Positions 26,815-35,470 are shown, counted from the stretch's first letter. The stretch is 64,000 bases of DNA from CAWIUB01 sp963839175 (GCA_963839175.1 CAWIUB010000010.1:62001-126000), one strand, 5' to 3'. Notes: generated from the letters alone by a model not told the origin. Program-made: numbers and translations.

Positions 26815-26830
26815 CCAATGGTCCGCTGCC

Positions 26831-27289
26831 TCAGGCGTAGTAGCGCAACACGATCTCGGCGACGCAGACCGGCTTGGCGGCTTGGTCGCACTCGACGGTT
26901 CCTGCGATGACGATCTGCTCACCGTGGCCCGGAATCTCCTCCACACTGGTGATCGTCGCTGCGAGCCGTACCCGCGAGTTCGCCGGCACAGGTGCCGGGA
27001 AACGCACCTTGTTCAGCCCGTAGTTGACGCCCATGCCGACGTTCTCGATCACAAGCAGGTTGGACCACAGCGGGGCGAGCAGGGCCAGAGTCAGGTAGCC
27101 GTGGGCAATCGTTCCGCCGAAGGGACCGGCCTTGGCGCGCTCGACGTCCACGTGGATCCATTGCTCGTCGTGCGTCGCCTTGGCGAACATGTCGATGTCG
27201 GCCTGGGGCACTGTGAGCCACTCGCCCGGCCCCAGCTGCTGGCCGACGAGGTCGAGCAGGTTCTTCGGTTCGCTGATGGTGGTCGTCAT
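26831..27289 (-). CDS. MaoC-like (R)-enoyl-CoA hydratase
   Basis: A 152-residue hot-dog-fold hydratase. The family signature is clear: DIDMFAKATHDEQWIHVD (catalytic Asp and His), GPFGGTIAHGYLTLAL and NYGLNKVRFPAPV. It probably hydrates enoyl-CoA or related acyl-CoA thioesters. The ATG at 27289 has GGAGAGGA about six bases upstream. The same frame runs without a stop into a fragment of an acyl-CoA ligase gene just upstream, so the two genes were probably once adjacent. Confidence 0.9.
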   Translation of the reverse strand: MTTTISEPKNLLDLVGQQLGPGEWLTVPQADIDMFAKATHDEQWIHVDVERAKAGPFGGTIAHGYLTLALLAPLWSNLLVIENVGMGVNYGLNKVRFPAPVPANSRVRLAATITSVEEIPGHGEQIVIAGTVECDQAAKPVCVAEIVLRYYA

Positions 27290-27408
27290 GGTGCGTCCTC
27301 TCCTGTAGTGAGCTCGGTGCGGTGCGGTCCGGTCGCGCAACTGGCGGCGCAGCGGCTTTCCGGTTGCGTTGCGGGGCAGCACACTGACCTGACGCCGATA
27401 CTTCGGAG
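27290..27408 (-). pseudogene. C-terminal remnant of an acyl-CoA synthetase (AMP-forming)
   Basis: About 40 codons read APKYRRQVSVLPRNATGK and then PLRRQLR, the conserved C-terminal A10 motif (with catalytic Lys) of AMP-forming ligases. An in-frame stop precedes it and everything upstream of the motif is missing. It abuts the truncated response-regulator gene. Confidence 0.7.
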
Positions 27409-27410
27409 CC

Positions 27411-27990
27411 TATCTACGCGGTCCGGCTGGGCAGTAGAGGTGAACCGGACGTCCGGTGGCGCCATACTCCAGCTCATGCCCAACTGATGTGCTACCTCGG
27501 ACGCCCTGAGCGGAACGTCGGCCGCCCGGACCGTTTCGAGGATCTTCTGCATCGTTGGTGGTAGGCGCCGTCGGGTGGCCGGGCCGGGCGCGGTCCGCAG
27601 CAGGCCGTAGAGATTATCGACGGTGGCCTGGTCCGCCTCGCCGACGGTGGCCAGGTGTTCTCGCCAGCGGCGGTAGGTCTCGAGCTGACTGCGCAGTTGG
27701 GCGAAGCCGAACGGCTTCACGAGGTAGTACACGGCACCGACCTGGATGGCCGAGCGCACGGTCTGGAGGTCTCGCGCTGCGGTGATGACGATGCAGTCGG
27801 GCGCCGGCTCGGTCGCCGCGTGCAGCGAGCGCAACAGGGACAGGCCGTGCCTGGGTTCGCGAAGCGGCGCCCGCACCTCGACCTGATGGCGCGGGCGGCC
27901 GGACTGCGCCTGCTGCAGCGGTGGGCCGGGTGGAGCCGCGAACCGTTCACCGCAACCAGCACGTCCCCCGTCTCGGTGTACGGACGCTGA
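27411..27990 (-). pseudogene. Decayed CitB/DcuR-type response regulator
   Basis: The middle is recognisable: CIVITAARDLQTVRSAI, GAVYYLVKPFGFAQLRSQLE and RASEVAHQLGMS, the second half of a receiver domain (with switch Lys of VKPFG), the linker and the start of the HTH. The expected phospho-acceptor Asp strand reads HQVEVRAPLREP instead, the N-terminus is scrambled, and the HTH is cut off after its first helix near 27480. Family members control C4-dicarboxylate metabolism and the malic enzyme gene is nearby. Confidence 0.6.
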
Positions 27991-27994
27991 CCGG

Positions 27995-28858
27995 TCACCT
28001 CGCTTGCGGCAGCTTGACGGGGCGGCGCGTCCCACGGGGTGCTGAGGGCGGCGGGACGACCGGCCCGATATCGCCATCCGGCGCCTCATCAAGGTCGACG
28101 ATCACCGGCGCGTGATCGCTCGGCCCGGTCCCTTTGCGGGCGTGCCGGTCCACCCATGCCGCCCTTGCTCGACCGGCTACCGCCCCGCCCGCCAGGACCA
28201 GGTCGATGCGCATCCCGAGGTCCTGATGGAACATGCCCGCCCGGTAGTCCCAGTAGGTGAACACGCGCTGCGTCGGCCAGCGGTCGCGCACCACATCGTG
28301 CATGCCCAGATCCTGAAGCCCGGCCAGCGCCGCGCGCTCCGGCTCGGTGACGTGGGTCTGGCCGACGTAGGCGCCCGGGTCGAACACGTCGGAGTCGGTC
28401 GGTGCGATGTTCATGTCGCCGCACACGAGTGCGTCCGACGGACCGGCCGCCACGGCGTCACGCAATGTCGCCAACCACGCCAGCTTGTACTGGTAGTGGT
28501 CAGACCCGGGGGTCCGCCCGTTCGGCACGTACACCGAGTAGATGCGGATACCGGCGCAGGTGGCCGACACCGCCCGCGCCTCCGGCCGGGGGAATCCGGG
28601 CGCACCAGGCAGCCCAGCAACGACATCCTCGAGGCCGACCCGGGACAGGATCGCGACCCCGTTCCACTGCGCCTCGCCGTGGTAACCGATCGAGTAGCCC
28701 CGGCGCGCCAGCTCGGCACCAAGCAGATCAGCGAACGCATCATCGGCGAGCTTCGTCTCTTGCAGGCACACCACGTCGGGCTGGCGCTCATCCAGCCACG
28801 GCAGCAGCCGAGGCACCCGCTGTTTGACCGAGTTGACGTTCCAGGTCGCTACCCGCAC
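27995..28858 (-). CDS. xth: Exodeoxyribonuclease III (AP endonuclease)
   Basis: A 287-residue enzyme that cleaves DNA at abasic sites and degrades 3' ends. The exonuclease/endonuclease/phosphatase motifs are complete: ATWNVNSVKQR at the start, CLQETK (metal Glu), YVPNGR, GDMNIAPTDSD and the terminal SDHAP (catalytic Asp-His). I used the GTG at 28858 because homologues start with this strand; an ATG at 28897 is possible. A roughly 30-residue charged/Pro tail is extra. It reaches to within 5 bp of the response-regulator remnant. Confidence 0.9.
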   Translation of the reverse strand: MRVATWNVNSVKQRVPRLLPWLDERQPDVVCLQETKLADDAFADLLGAELARRGYSIGYHGEAQWNGVAILSRVGLEDVVAGLPGAPGFPRPEARAVSATCAGIRIYSVYVPNGRTPGSDHYQYKLAWLATLRDAVAAGPSDALVCGDMNIAPTDSDVFDPGAYVGQTHVTEPERAALAGLQDLGMHDVVRDRWPTQRVFTYWDYRAGMFHQDLGMRIDLVLAGGAVAGRARAAWVDRHARKGTGPSDHAPVIVDLDEAPDGDIGPVVPPPSAPRGTRRPVKLPQAR

Positions 28859-29220
28859 CCGGCCACGGTAGCCGAGGACGCGGCCATGAGCGGCCATCAC
28901 CTCGGTAATGCGAAGCGGGCCGCACGGTTGGCCGCGCTGCGCCTCCGAGATGCCCTCGTGGTGGGCGAGTGCCGATCCGATGTCGATGCAGTACGGGAAT
29001 CGTGGAGACCGTCGTCGCATTGCGCCTGCGGCCTGCTCGTCGACGAGCGACGCGGTTCGATCATGGCGCGCGGTGTCCGGGAGAGCGCGTCAGGTTGCAC
29101 ATGCGGCGCGGCGCTCCTCGCCACTTTCATTTTGTATCAGATTCGCGAGCCTCATGAGGCGCCGGATTCTGTTCCATACTCGCTGTCGCCAACAACCCGA
29201 CAGACGGCGGAGCAACTGCA
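28859..29220. other. Divergent intergenic region xth / rifampin phosphotransferase
   Basis: About 360 bp between two divergent genes. It contains a 12-bp perfect palindrome (29149-29160). I looked for a rifamycin-associated element of the kind seen upstream of other rifamycin-resistance genes and did not find one. No confident promoter was located. Confidence 0.5.
29149..29160. promoter_or_regulatory. Perfect 12-bp palindrome upstream of rph
   Basis: GCCTCATGAGGC lies 61 bp before the TTG start of the phosphotransferase gene. Position and symmetry would fit an operator, but no binding protein is known to me. Confidence 0.35.
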
Positions 29221-31827
29221 TTGAGCCACGTTATGAGTTTTGAGCAGATCGACCGGACGCACGTCGCGGACGTCGGCGGCAAGGGCGCGCACCTGGGCGA
29301 GCTCTCGCGGATCGACGGCATCCGCGTACCGAACGGCTTCTGCGTGACAACGCACGCCTACCGGCAGATCATTGCCGCGGCACCGTCGATCGACGATCAG
29401 CTCGACCGGCTGTCACGCGTCGAGCCCGACGACCGCAAGGCGATCGGCGCGCTGAGCGCGCAGATCCGCCGGACTGTCGAGGCCGTCGCGATACCCGACG
29501 ATCTGGTGGCGGCGATCAACGGATCGCTCACCCGGCTCGGCCAGCAGGCCGCTTACGCGGTGCGATCCAGCGCGACAGCGGAGGACCTGCCGACGGCATC
29601 CTTCGCCGGCCAGCAGGACTCGTACCTCAACATCGTGGGCCCGGCGGCGATCCTCCGGCACGTCCGGCGGTGCTGGGCCTCGTTGTTCACCGAGCGGGCA
29701 GTGACGTACCGGCTGCGCAACGGCTTCGACCACCGGAAGGTGCTGATGGCCGTGGTCGTGCAGCAGATGGTGGTCCCCGAGGCAGCCGGGATCCTGTTCA
29801 CGGCAGACCCCGTGACCTCGAACCGAAAGACCTCCACGGTGGAGGCCGGCTGGGGGCTGGGCGAGGCACTGGTATCCGGCCGCGTGAACGGGGACGTCTA
29901 CACGGTGAAAGACGACGAGGTCGTCACCACCTCCGTCGTCAGCAAGCGGCTGGCCGTCCAGGCGTCGCCGGGCGGCGGGACGCGGGAAGCGACAGTCGAG
30001 CCGGAGCGGCAAATGCGGCCGGCGCTCACGGATGCGCAGGTCGTGCGCCTGGTACAGCTGGGCCGACGGATCGAAGCGCACTTCGGCCATCCCCAAGACA
30101 TCGAGTGGTGCCTGGTCGGCGACGACTTCCACGTCGTCCAGAGCCGGCCGATCACCACCCTGTTCCCCGTCCCACAGACCGACGACCGGGAGAACCACGT
30201 CTACGTCTCCGTCGGTCACCAGCAGATGATGACCGACCCGATCAAACCCCTCGGGCTCTCCCTGTGGCAGCTGACCACCCCGCGGCCGATGTACGAGGCC
30301 GGTGGACGGTTGTTCGTCGACGTGGCGCCCGCGCTGGCAACTCCCGCCGGTCGCGCGGGCATCCTGGGGACGCTCGGCCGGTCCGACCCGCTGATCCGCG
30401 ACGCCCTGCAGACCGTCCTCGACCGCGGTGACTTCGTCCGGTCGCTCCCGGACGAGACTCCCGGCGCCGCACCTGCGAGCGCGGCGCCCGCCTCGATCGA
30501 GACCGATGCGGCTATCGTCACCGAACTGATCGCGCACAGTCGGGCGTCCAATTCCGCCCTGCACCGCGAGATCCAGACCTTGTCCGGGCCGGCGCTGCTC
30601 GACTTCATCCTGGCCGACATCGGGGAGCTGAAGCGGATCCTGTTCGATCCACGGAGCCACCAGGTGATCATGGCCGGGATGGATGCGACCTGGTGGCTCA
30701 ACGACCACCTCGAGGCGTGGCTGGACGAGAAGAACGCGGCCGACGCACTCACCCAGTCCGTCCCCCACAACGTCACATCGGAGATGGGCCTGGCGCTCCT
30801 CGATGTCGCGGACACGATCCGCCCGCACGCGGACGTGGTGGCGTTCCTGCACCGCATCGCGGACGACGGCCCGGAGGACGACGGCTTCCTGGACGACCTG
30901 GCCGGATTGGCCGGCGGACCGGAAGCACGCGACGCCATCCGGGGCTACCTCGACAAGTACGGCATGCGCTGCGCGGGCGAGATCGACATCACCAGGCCGC
31001 GCTGGAGCGAGCGTCCCGCGATGCTCGTGCCCACGATCCTCGGCCATATCAAGAACTTTGAGCAGGGTGCCGGCGCGAGACGGTTCGAGCAGGGTCGCCA
31101 GGAGTCGCGACGGAAGGAACAGGAGCTGCTGACGCGGTTGCGCGCCGTGCCGGACGGGGAGCGCAAGGCCGAGGAGACCAAGCGGATGATCGACCGCGTC
31201 CGCACCTTCGCCGGGTACCGGGAGTATCCCAAGTACGGCATGGTCAGCCGTTACTTCGCCTACAAGCTGGCGTTGCTGCGGGAAGCCGATCGCCTCGTCC
31301 GGACCGGCACGCTGCGTCAGAAGGAGGACACCTTCTACCTCCGGCTCGAAGAGCTCCGGGAGGTGGTGCGCACGAACAATGTGGACGACGAACTCATCGA
31401 GAGACGGCGGGAGCAGTTCCGGTGGTACGAGACGCTGACGCCGCCCCGGGTGCTCACCTCGGACGGCGAGGCCATCAGCGGTGAATACCGGCGCGACGAC
31501 GTTCCACCCGGCACGCTGGCCGGCCTGCCGGTGTCGGCCGGGACCGTCGAGGGGCGAGCCCGTGTCGTCGTGGACATGGCGCAGGCCGACCTCGACGCGG
31601 GCGACATCCTCGTCACCGCCTACACCGACCCCAGCTGGACCCCCCTGTTCCTCACGGCCGCCGGCTTGGTGACCGAGGTCGGCGGCGTGATGACGCACGG
31701 CGCAGTGATCGCGCGGGAGTACGGCCTGCCGGCCGTCGTGGGCGTGGAGCAGGCCACCCGGCTAATCCGGGACGGACAACGGATCCGCGTCCACGGAACC
31801 GAGGGGTACGTCGAGATCCTGGTCTGA
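29221..31827 (+). CDS. rph: Rifampin phosphotransferase
   Basis: An 868-residue three-domain enzyme of the PEP-synthase-like group that inactivates rifamycins with ATP. An ATP-grasp domain lies at about 1-320 (VGGKGAHLGELSRI, AYAVRSSATAEDLP, SFAGQQDSYLNI, VVQSRPITTLFP), a helical drug-binding domain at about 330-750, and a swivelling His domain at the end with EVGGVMTHGAVIAREYG, catalytic His about 826. Total length and the MTHGAVIAREYG variant (instead of TCHAAIIARELG of true PEP synthases) favour rifampin phosphotransferase. The TTG at 29221 has GGAG eight bases upstream; an ATG four codons later is the alternative. Confidence 0.85.
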   Translation: MSHVMSFEQIDRTHVADVGGKGAHLGELSRIDGIRVPNGFCVTTHAYRQIIAAAPSIDDQLDRLSRVEPDDRKAIGALSAQIRRTVEAVAIPDDLVAAINGSLTRLGQQAAYAVRSSATAEDLPTASFAGQQDSYLNIVGPAAILRHVRRCWASLFTERAVTYRLRNGFDHRKVLMAVVVQQMVVPEAAGILFTADPVTSNRKTSTVEAGWGLGEALVSGRVNGDVYTVKDDEVVTTSVVSKRLAVQASPGGGTREATVEPERQMRPALTDAQVVRLVQLGRRIEAHFGHPQDIEWCLVGDDFHVVQSRPITTLFPVPQTDDRENHVYVSVGHQQMMTDPIKPLGLSLWQLTTPRPMYEAGGRLFVDVAPALATPAGRAGILGTLGRSDPLIRDALQTVLDRGDFVRSLPDETPGAAPASAAPASIETDAAIVTELIAHSRASNSALHREIQTLSGPALLDFILADIGELKRILFDPRSHQVIMAGMDATWWLNDHLEAWLDEKNAADALTQSVPHNVTSEMGLALLDVADTIRPHADVVAFLHRIADDGPEDDGFLDDLAGLAGGPEARDAIRGYLDKYGMRCAGEIDITRPRWSERPAMLVPTILGHIKNFEQGAGARRFEQGRQESRRKEQELLTRLRAVPDGERKAEETKRMIDRVRTFAGYREYPKYGMVSRYFAYKLALLREADRLVRTGTLRQKEDTFYLRLEELREVVRTNNVDDELIERRREQFRWYETLTPPRVLTSDGEAISGEYRRDDVPPGTLAGLPVSAGTVEGRARVVVDMAQADLDAGDILVTAYTDPSWTPLFLTAAGLVTEVGGVMTHGAVIAREYGLPAVVGVEQATRLIRDGQRIRVHGTEGYVEILV

Positions 31828-31849
31828 GCCGCCGGTGCCCGGTGCGGCT
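31827..31849 (+). terminator. Possible hairpin after rph
   Basis: AGCCGC and GCGGCT arms with an 11-base loop start at the last base of the stop codon. There is no T-run, so it would be a weak or factor-dependent terminator. Confidence 0.35.
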
Positions 31850-32034
31850 GTGACTGACGAGGCACGCGGCGTGAGCAGCTAGCTGCTGACCTCTTAGAGA
31901 TCTCCTGAGCCGTTGAAGGACGTCAATCGGTAGCGGCCACAGGCCCAGCCTGCCGCGAGCCGGGACGGCCGACTACAACCGGCGCGCGTCGGCAAGCAGC
32001 CCCGATGTCTGCGGGTGGCGGCGAGATCAACCGC

Positions 32035-32655
32035 TCATGTTTCTTCGAAACCGGACTGCTCGAACTTGAGCTGGTTGGCGTTCTCCGAGACGGTGCGCAC
32101 GCGGTTCTGGTCGAACCCCTCTGAAGTTGTCGCCTCGATCTCAACCCGGACGGTGAGGTTCACCCCTGGGGTGGCGGCTAGATGAGCGAGCACCTCGTCG
32201 GAGATCTTCTTGAAGTCCATGGCGTACCGGTCGGGGTTCAGTTCGCGGGTATCGAAGAAGCGGGTCTTCGTCGGCTTCGTCGGCTCAGGTGGGATGTCGG
32301 GTCGCGACTGCGGCTGGCGAGCCACCGTCCCCGGGGTTCGAGGGACCGCCTGGCGGGCTCGTCTGCCCTGCCTCGGCGAGTTCGGCCTCGCGTTGGGCGA
32401 CAGCGAGCGCAGGCTTCACCACGAGCACGGCATCGGTGATCGCCGGGGGGTGGCCGTCGGTGGGCAGGTACAGGCCCTGGTAGCGCCGGACCGTCTCGTC
32501 ATAACCCTGGGCGAGCGCGAATCCGTCCTGCTGCCAGAGCAACGGCTGGTCGACCAGCCCTCGGTTCAAGACGGACTGGTCCCGCAGCCGGGGCATGTAG
32601 GCATAGGCGGCGTAGACCTTCCACAGATCGCCGCCGCGGACATGCCCGGATTCCC
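32035..32655 (-). pseudogene. C-terminal remnant of a DUF499-type AAA ATPase
   Basis: Two frames together give a protein tail: LWESGHVRGGDLWKVYAAYA, MPRLRDQSVLNRGLVDQPLL and ITDAVLVVKPALAVAQREAE in one frame, then (after a shift at about 32300-32330) RFFDTRELNPDRYAMDFKKI and VRVEIEATTSEGFDQNRV in the other. This matches the end of large DUF499 ATPases, which occur in phage-defence loci. More than 80 percent of the gene, including the ATPase motifs, is missing, and a stop lies upstream of the LWESG segment. Confidence 0.65.
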
Positions 32656-32667
32656 ACAGCGCGGGGA

Positions 32668-32881
32668 CCCGGTTCCGGGAGGACTACCGACGCGCCGCCG
32701 AACTGGTGCTCGCCTACCAGAACCTTCCGTTGGGAACCACCGACGCCACCGTGATCGCGCCACCGTGATCGCTATGTGCGAACGACTCAAGCTGACCGAG
32801 GTAGCCAGCCTCGACCATCGTCACTCTCCTGTCGTCCGGCCACGCCACGTCACGGCGCTGACACTCCTGCCATGTAGATAG
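32668..32881 (+). pseudogene. C-terminal remnant of a PIN-domain (VapC) toxin
   Basis: The + strand reads EDYRRAAELVLAYQNLPLG, TTDATVIA, then after a frame break MCERLKLTEVASLDHRH and VRPRHVTALTLLP, the last 65 or so residues of a PIN ribonuclease including the metal Asp of TTDA and DH. The frame is broken by a 14-bp tandem duplication at 32745-32772 (GCCACCGTGATCGC twice). The first half of the gene, with the N-terminal catalytic Asp, is missing. Confidence 0.65.
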
Positions 32882-33105
32882 GGTCGCGCTTGGCCACGTG
32901 CCAGGTGCATGTCTATTTGCGTGACAACCGCGGCGATCTTCCACGCACGCCGGCTCACGTCCACGCCCGGAATCCCGGGCCTGTGAGACCTCAATGCCCG
33001 CGAATACAGGCTGTCGGTGTACGGATCCGTTGCGCGGCTGGCCATACTCGTCGGGCAGGGTCACGTGTTCCAACCGCTACATCCCTGTGCGGCGGATGGC
33101 GGAGG

Positions 33106-33134
33106 TTGCGGGGAAGCGAGTGAGCGTTCATAAT
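33106..33134 (+). promoter_or_regulatory. Promoter of the abiE operon
   Basis: TTGCGG at 33106-33111 and CATAAT at 33129-33134, separated by exactly 17 bases. The predicted transcription start, seven bases after the -10, coincides with an in-frame GTG at 33141, which suggests a leaderless mRNA. Confidence 0.6.
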
Positions 33135-33140
33135 CTTCAT

Positions 33141-34181
33141 GTGTTCAGAAATTTTGAACAAGACGCCGAGCTGAACACTCAAGAGACATGGCTCAGCACT
33201 GTCGCGGCTCACCTTGAAGACCGCGGCCTGCACGTCACGATCACCGAGGACCTTTCCGCAACAGGCGATGCCGTCCTGTCAATCCGCACCGGAACCAAGA
33301 GCCAGCGCCTCAGGGCGACGTTCCGCTCGAGGGCGTCCCCACCGGTTGTCGCCGCACTCGCCCCCGCGAGGACGAAGCACCAGGTTCTGCTGATTGTCGA
33401 GCACCTCAGCCCCGCGAACATCGAGGCCTGCCGCAGGCTCGGCCTGGCGTGCGCGGATCTCGACGGCAACATGTACCTGCATCTCGGAGCGACCCACGTT
33501 GAGGTGGCCGGCCGGCCTCGCAAGCAGAGTGGATCGCACATGAGCTCTTCACCGCTCATGACACGCTCCGGCGTACAGCTGGTCTTCGTCCTGCTCGCCG
33601 ATCCGACGATGGTCGATCTGCCCATGAGGGCGCTGGCTGAGGCGAGCGGGACTGCGCTCGGCTCGGTGTCCGTGGCCTTCCGTGAATTGAGCGCCCAACA
33701 CTACGTCTCGACGCGCGACGACGAACGCAGGCGGCTCCACCGAACCGGCCACCTGCTCGACCGTTGGGTCGAGGGCTACCGGCTGCGCCTGTTTCCGAGG
33801 CTCACCGTCGGCAGCTACGCGACCGACGCCGGACGATGGTGGACCTCTGCCGACACCGCCCTTCGCCGCGTCGGCGCACAGTGGGGCGGCGAAACCGCCG
33901 CGTGGCACGCGGACCGGCGTCTACTCCCTGCTCAGGGTGTCATCTACGCAACAGCTCTTCCGACCCGGCTGCTGGCCAAATTCCGGATGCGAAAGGCAGA
34001 CATGGCTGCCGCCAATGTCGTTGTCCGCCGACGATTCTGGAACGTGTCGGCATGGGAGGAGGCCATCACTGTCCCTGCTCCGCTTGTCTACGCCGACCTT
34101 CTGGCGAGCGACGACCCGAGGCAGATCGAAGCTGCGGTGCAACTGCGAATGACCGATGAAGTCCTACGACGTCTCGACTAG
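33141..34181 (+). CDS. abiEi: AbiEi-family antitoxin (type IV toxin-antitoxin)
   Basis: A 346-residue protein of the AbiEi antitoxin family, DNA-binding repressors that neutralise an AbiEii nucleotidyltransferase without binding it. A wHTH-like region is visible in the middle (LPMRALAEASGTALGSVS, about 155-175), followed by the antitoxin C-terminal domain. Immediately downstream and overlapping by 26 bp is the NTase toxin. I set the start at GTG 33141 because a well-spaced promoter predicts transcription from that base; GTG 33120 and ATG 33096 are alternatives. Homology to AbiEi is modest, but the gene pair supports it. Confidence 0.75.
   Translation: MFRNFEQDAELNTQETWLSTVAAHLEDRGLHVTITEDLSATGDAVLSIRTGTKSQRLRATFRSRASPPVVAALAPARTKHQVLLIVEHLSPANIEACRRLGLACADLDGNMYLHLGATHVEVAGRPRKQSGSHMSSSPLMTRSGVQLVFVLLADPTMVDLPMRALAEASGTALGSVSVAFRELSAQHYVSTRDDERRRLHRTGHLLDRWVEGYRLRLFPRLTVGSYATDAGRWWTSADTALRRVGAQWGGETAAWHADRRLLPAQGVIYATALPTRLLAKFRMRKADMAAANVVVRRRFWNVSAWEEAITVPAPLVYADLLASDDPRQIEAAVQLRMTDEVLRRLD
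33142..33160. promoter_or_regulatory. Inverted repeat at the abiE transcription start
   Basis: TGTTCA-N7-TGAACA lies at +2 to +20 of the predicted transcript. AbiEi proteins bind inverted repeats to repress their own operon, so this is a likely operator. Confidence 0.5.
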
Positions 34182-34968
34182 CGCGGAATTCGGACTGCTG
34201 GCCGGCGTGCTGTCCGTTCTGCTCGAGCACGCGGGCAACTACGGCGTCGAGACTCTTCTCATCGGCGCTGCCGCTCGCGATGTGTTGATCCGTCAGGCGA
34301 CCGGCGTGTTGCCGGAGCGCGCCACGGCCGACATCGACATCGCCGTCGCGGTAGCCGACTGGGCAGACTATTGGCGCCTCACCGCTGCTCTCGCCCCGAT
34401 CGGCAACAGCGGCCACTCGTTCCGCGTCGAAGATGTCGAGGTGGACGTGGTCCCCTTCGGTGGGGTGGAGTCGGCTGGCCGCACGATCACATGGCCAAGT
34501 GATTTCGTCATGAACACCACTGGATTCCGCGAGGCCCTTGTGTGTGCCGTCGTCGTGACGTTGCCGGGAGGCGTCGTGATCCGCGTCGCGTCGTTACCTG
34601 CGCAGGCGGTGCTCAAGCTGCACGCCTGGCGCGACCGAAGGATGACTACCACGCGGGATGCGATCGATCTACGCACCATCCTCCTTGCCTTCAGCGCGGG
34701 GTCGTACCTCGACGAGCTGTACACCGATTGGAGTTACGTCCTGGCGTTGTACGACTTCGATCCCCAGCTGGGCGGCGCCCACCGGATGGGAGTCGAGATT
34801 CGGCGCGGTCTCGGTTCGGCTATCGCTGATGACTGCCGTCACACGATCGAGTCAGAGGCAGCAGCCGCTGACCGCCTCGCCGCCGAGATGGGCGGCACGA
34901 TCGAACGCAACCGGCTACTCCTCGACGCCCTCCGCGGGGGCGCGGCGGTCGAGCGCACCAACGGATGA
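34156..34968 (+). CDS. abiEii: AbiEii-like nucleotidyltransferase toxin
   Basis: A 270-residue protein of the Pol-beta nucleotidyltransferase fold. The active-site motif is intact: LLIGAAARDVL (Gly37 to Arg41), then ATADIDIAV with Asp59 and Asp61, and a third acid in VEVDVVPFG (Asp about 97). Toxins of this family use a nucleotide to modify tRNA or another target and stop growth during phage attack. It overlaps the antitoxin gene by 26 bp. The later conserved region KLHAWRDRRMTTTRDAIDLR is typical. Probably a functional abortive-infection module. Confidence 0.8.
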   Translation: MKSYDVSTSAEFGLLAGVLSVLLEHAGNYGVETLLIGAAARDVLIRQATGVLPERATADIDIAVAVADWADYWRLTAALAPIGNSGHSFRVEDVEVDVVPFGGVESAGRTITWPSDFVMNTTGFREALVCAVVVTLPGGVVIRVASLPAQAVLKLHAWRDRRMTTTRDAIDLRTILLAFSAGSYLDELYTDWSYVLALYDFDPQLGGAHRMGVEIRRGLGSAIADDCRHTIESEAAAADRLAAEMGGTIERNRLLLDALRGGAAVERTNG

Positions 34969-35070
34969 CCTACGTATCGGAAGATCTAAGCCGCGCAACC
35001 GCCTGCGGAGGGTCGGCCGTCGGGGCGAGACACCAGGCGCGCGGGCGGCCACCCGGGTGTGATCATCGCG

Positions 35071-35208
35071 AGACCACTGCGCACGACGTCGTCGCGGGGG
35101 GCACGGCCATGACGAGGTCGTGATGCGCCGCACCTAAAGCCACCCGGACGCCGACGCTCTCGCAGCCGCGGGACGGCCGCTCTCCGGTGTGCTCGCCGGC
35201 ACCCGATG
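35071..35208 (+). pseudogene. C-terminal remnant of a tyrosine integrase
   Basis: The + strand reads DVVAG, then after a one-base deletion HGHDEVVMRRT, a stop codon, and SHPDADALAAAGRPLSGVLA. This parallels the end of the intact integrase at 50623-51762 (HGHDEVVMRRTYSHASQDAL). The codon for the catalytic Tyr has become TAA. It lies about 360 bp outside the left att site, so it belongs to an earlier element at this locus. Confidence 0.6.
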
Positions 35209-35470
35209 ATCATGACGATGCTGAGCGCGACCTTCGTAATGTCAAGGGTCGAGGTGGGCGTCTGGCCATGAGCGAGCTGTGGGTACCACGGCCATCGGTG
35301 CTGGAGGAGTCGTGTCAACCCGATCCAGGCGAGCGCGGTGATTACGACACCGCCGAGTAGCACGAGGAGACTGGCCCAGAAGAGCCCTAGCCCCTCCCCC
35401 GCCGCCGAGCTATCGGCATGTTGTGCCTCGGCTCGGGCTGCTGTGTGCAGTGCGACGCGCCTCTAAACGC
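35209..35470 (-). pseudogene. Membrane-protein fragment
   Basis: A minus-strand frame encodes LGLFWASLLVLLGGVVIT, ALAWIGLTRLLQ and STLDITKVALSIVMIIG: two TM helices separated by a short loop, similar to the N-termini of some actinobacterial membrane or pentapeptide-repeat proteins. It has no start codon and ends where the integrase remnant begins. Identity is uncertain. Confidence 0.4.

Noticed and set aside
28859..29220. Rifamycin-associated element upstream of rph
   Set aside because: No matching 19-bp inverted repeat was found in the region.
29413..31698. A 761-codon open frame on the minus strand opposite rph
   Set aside because: It mirrors the strongly conserved phosphotransferase, has no family match and reflects high-GC codon bias.
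31874..31887. 14-bp palindrome AGCAGCTAGCTGCT after rph
   Set aside because: No gene start nearby and no T-run, so neither an operator nor a terminator call can be supported.
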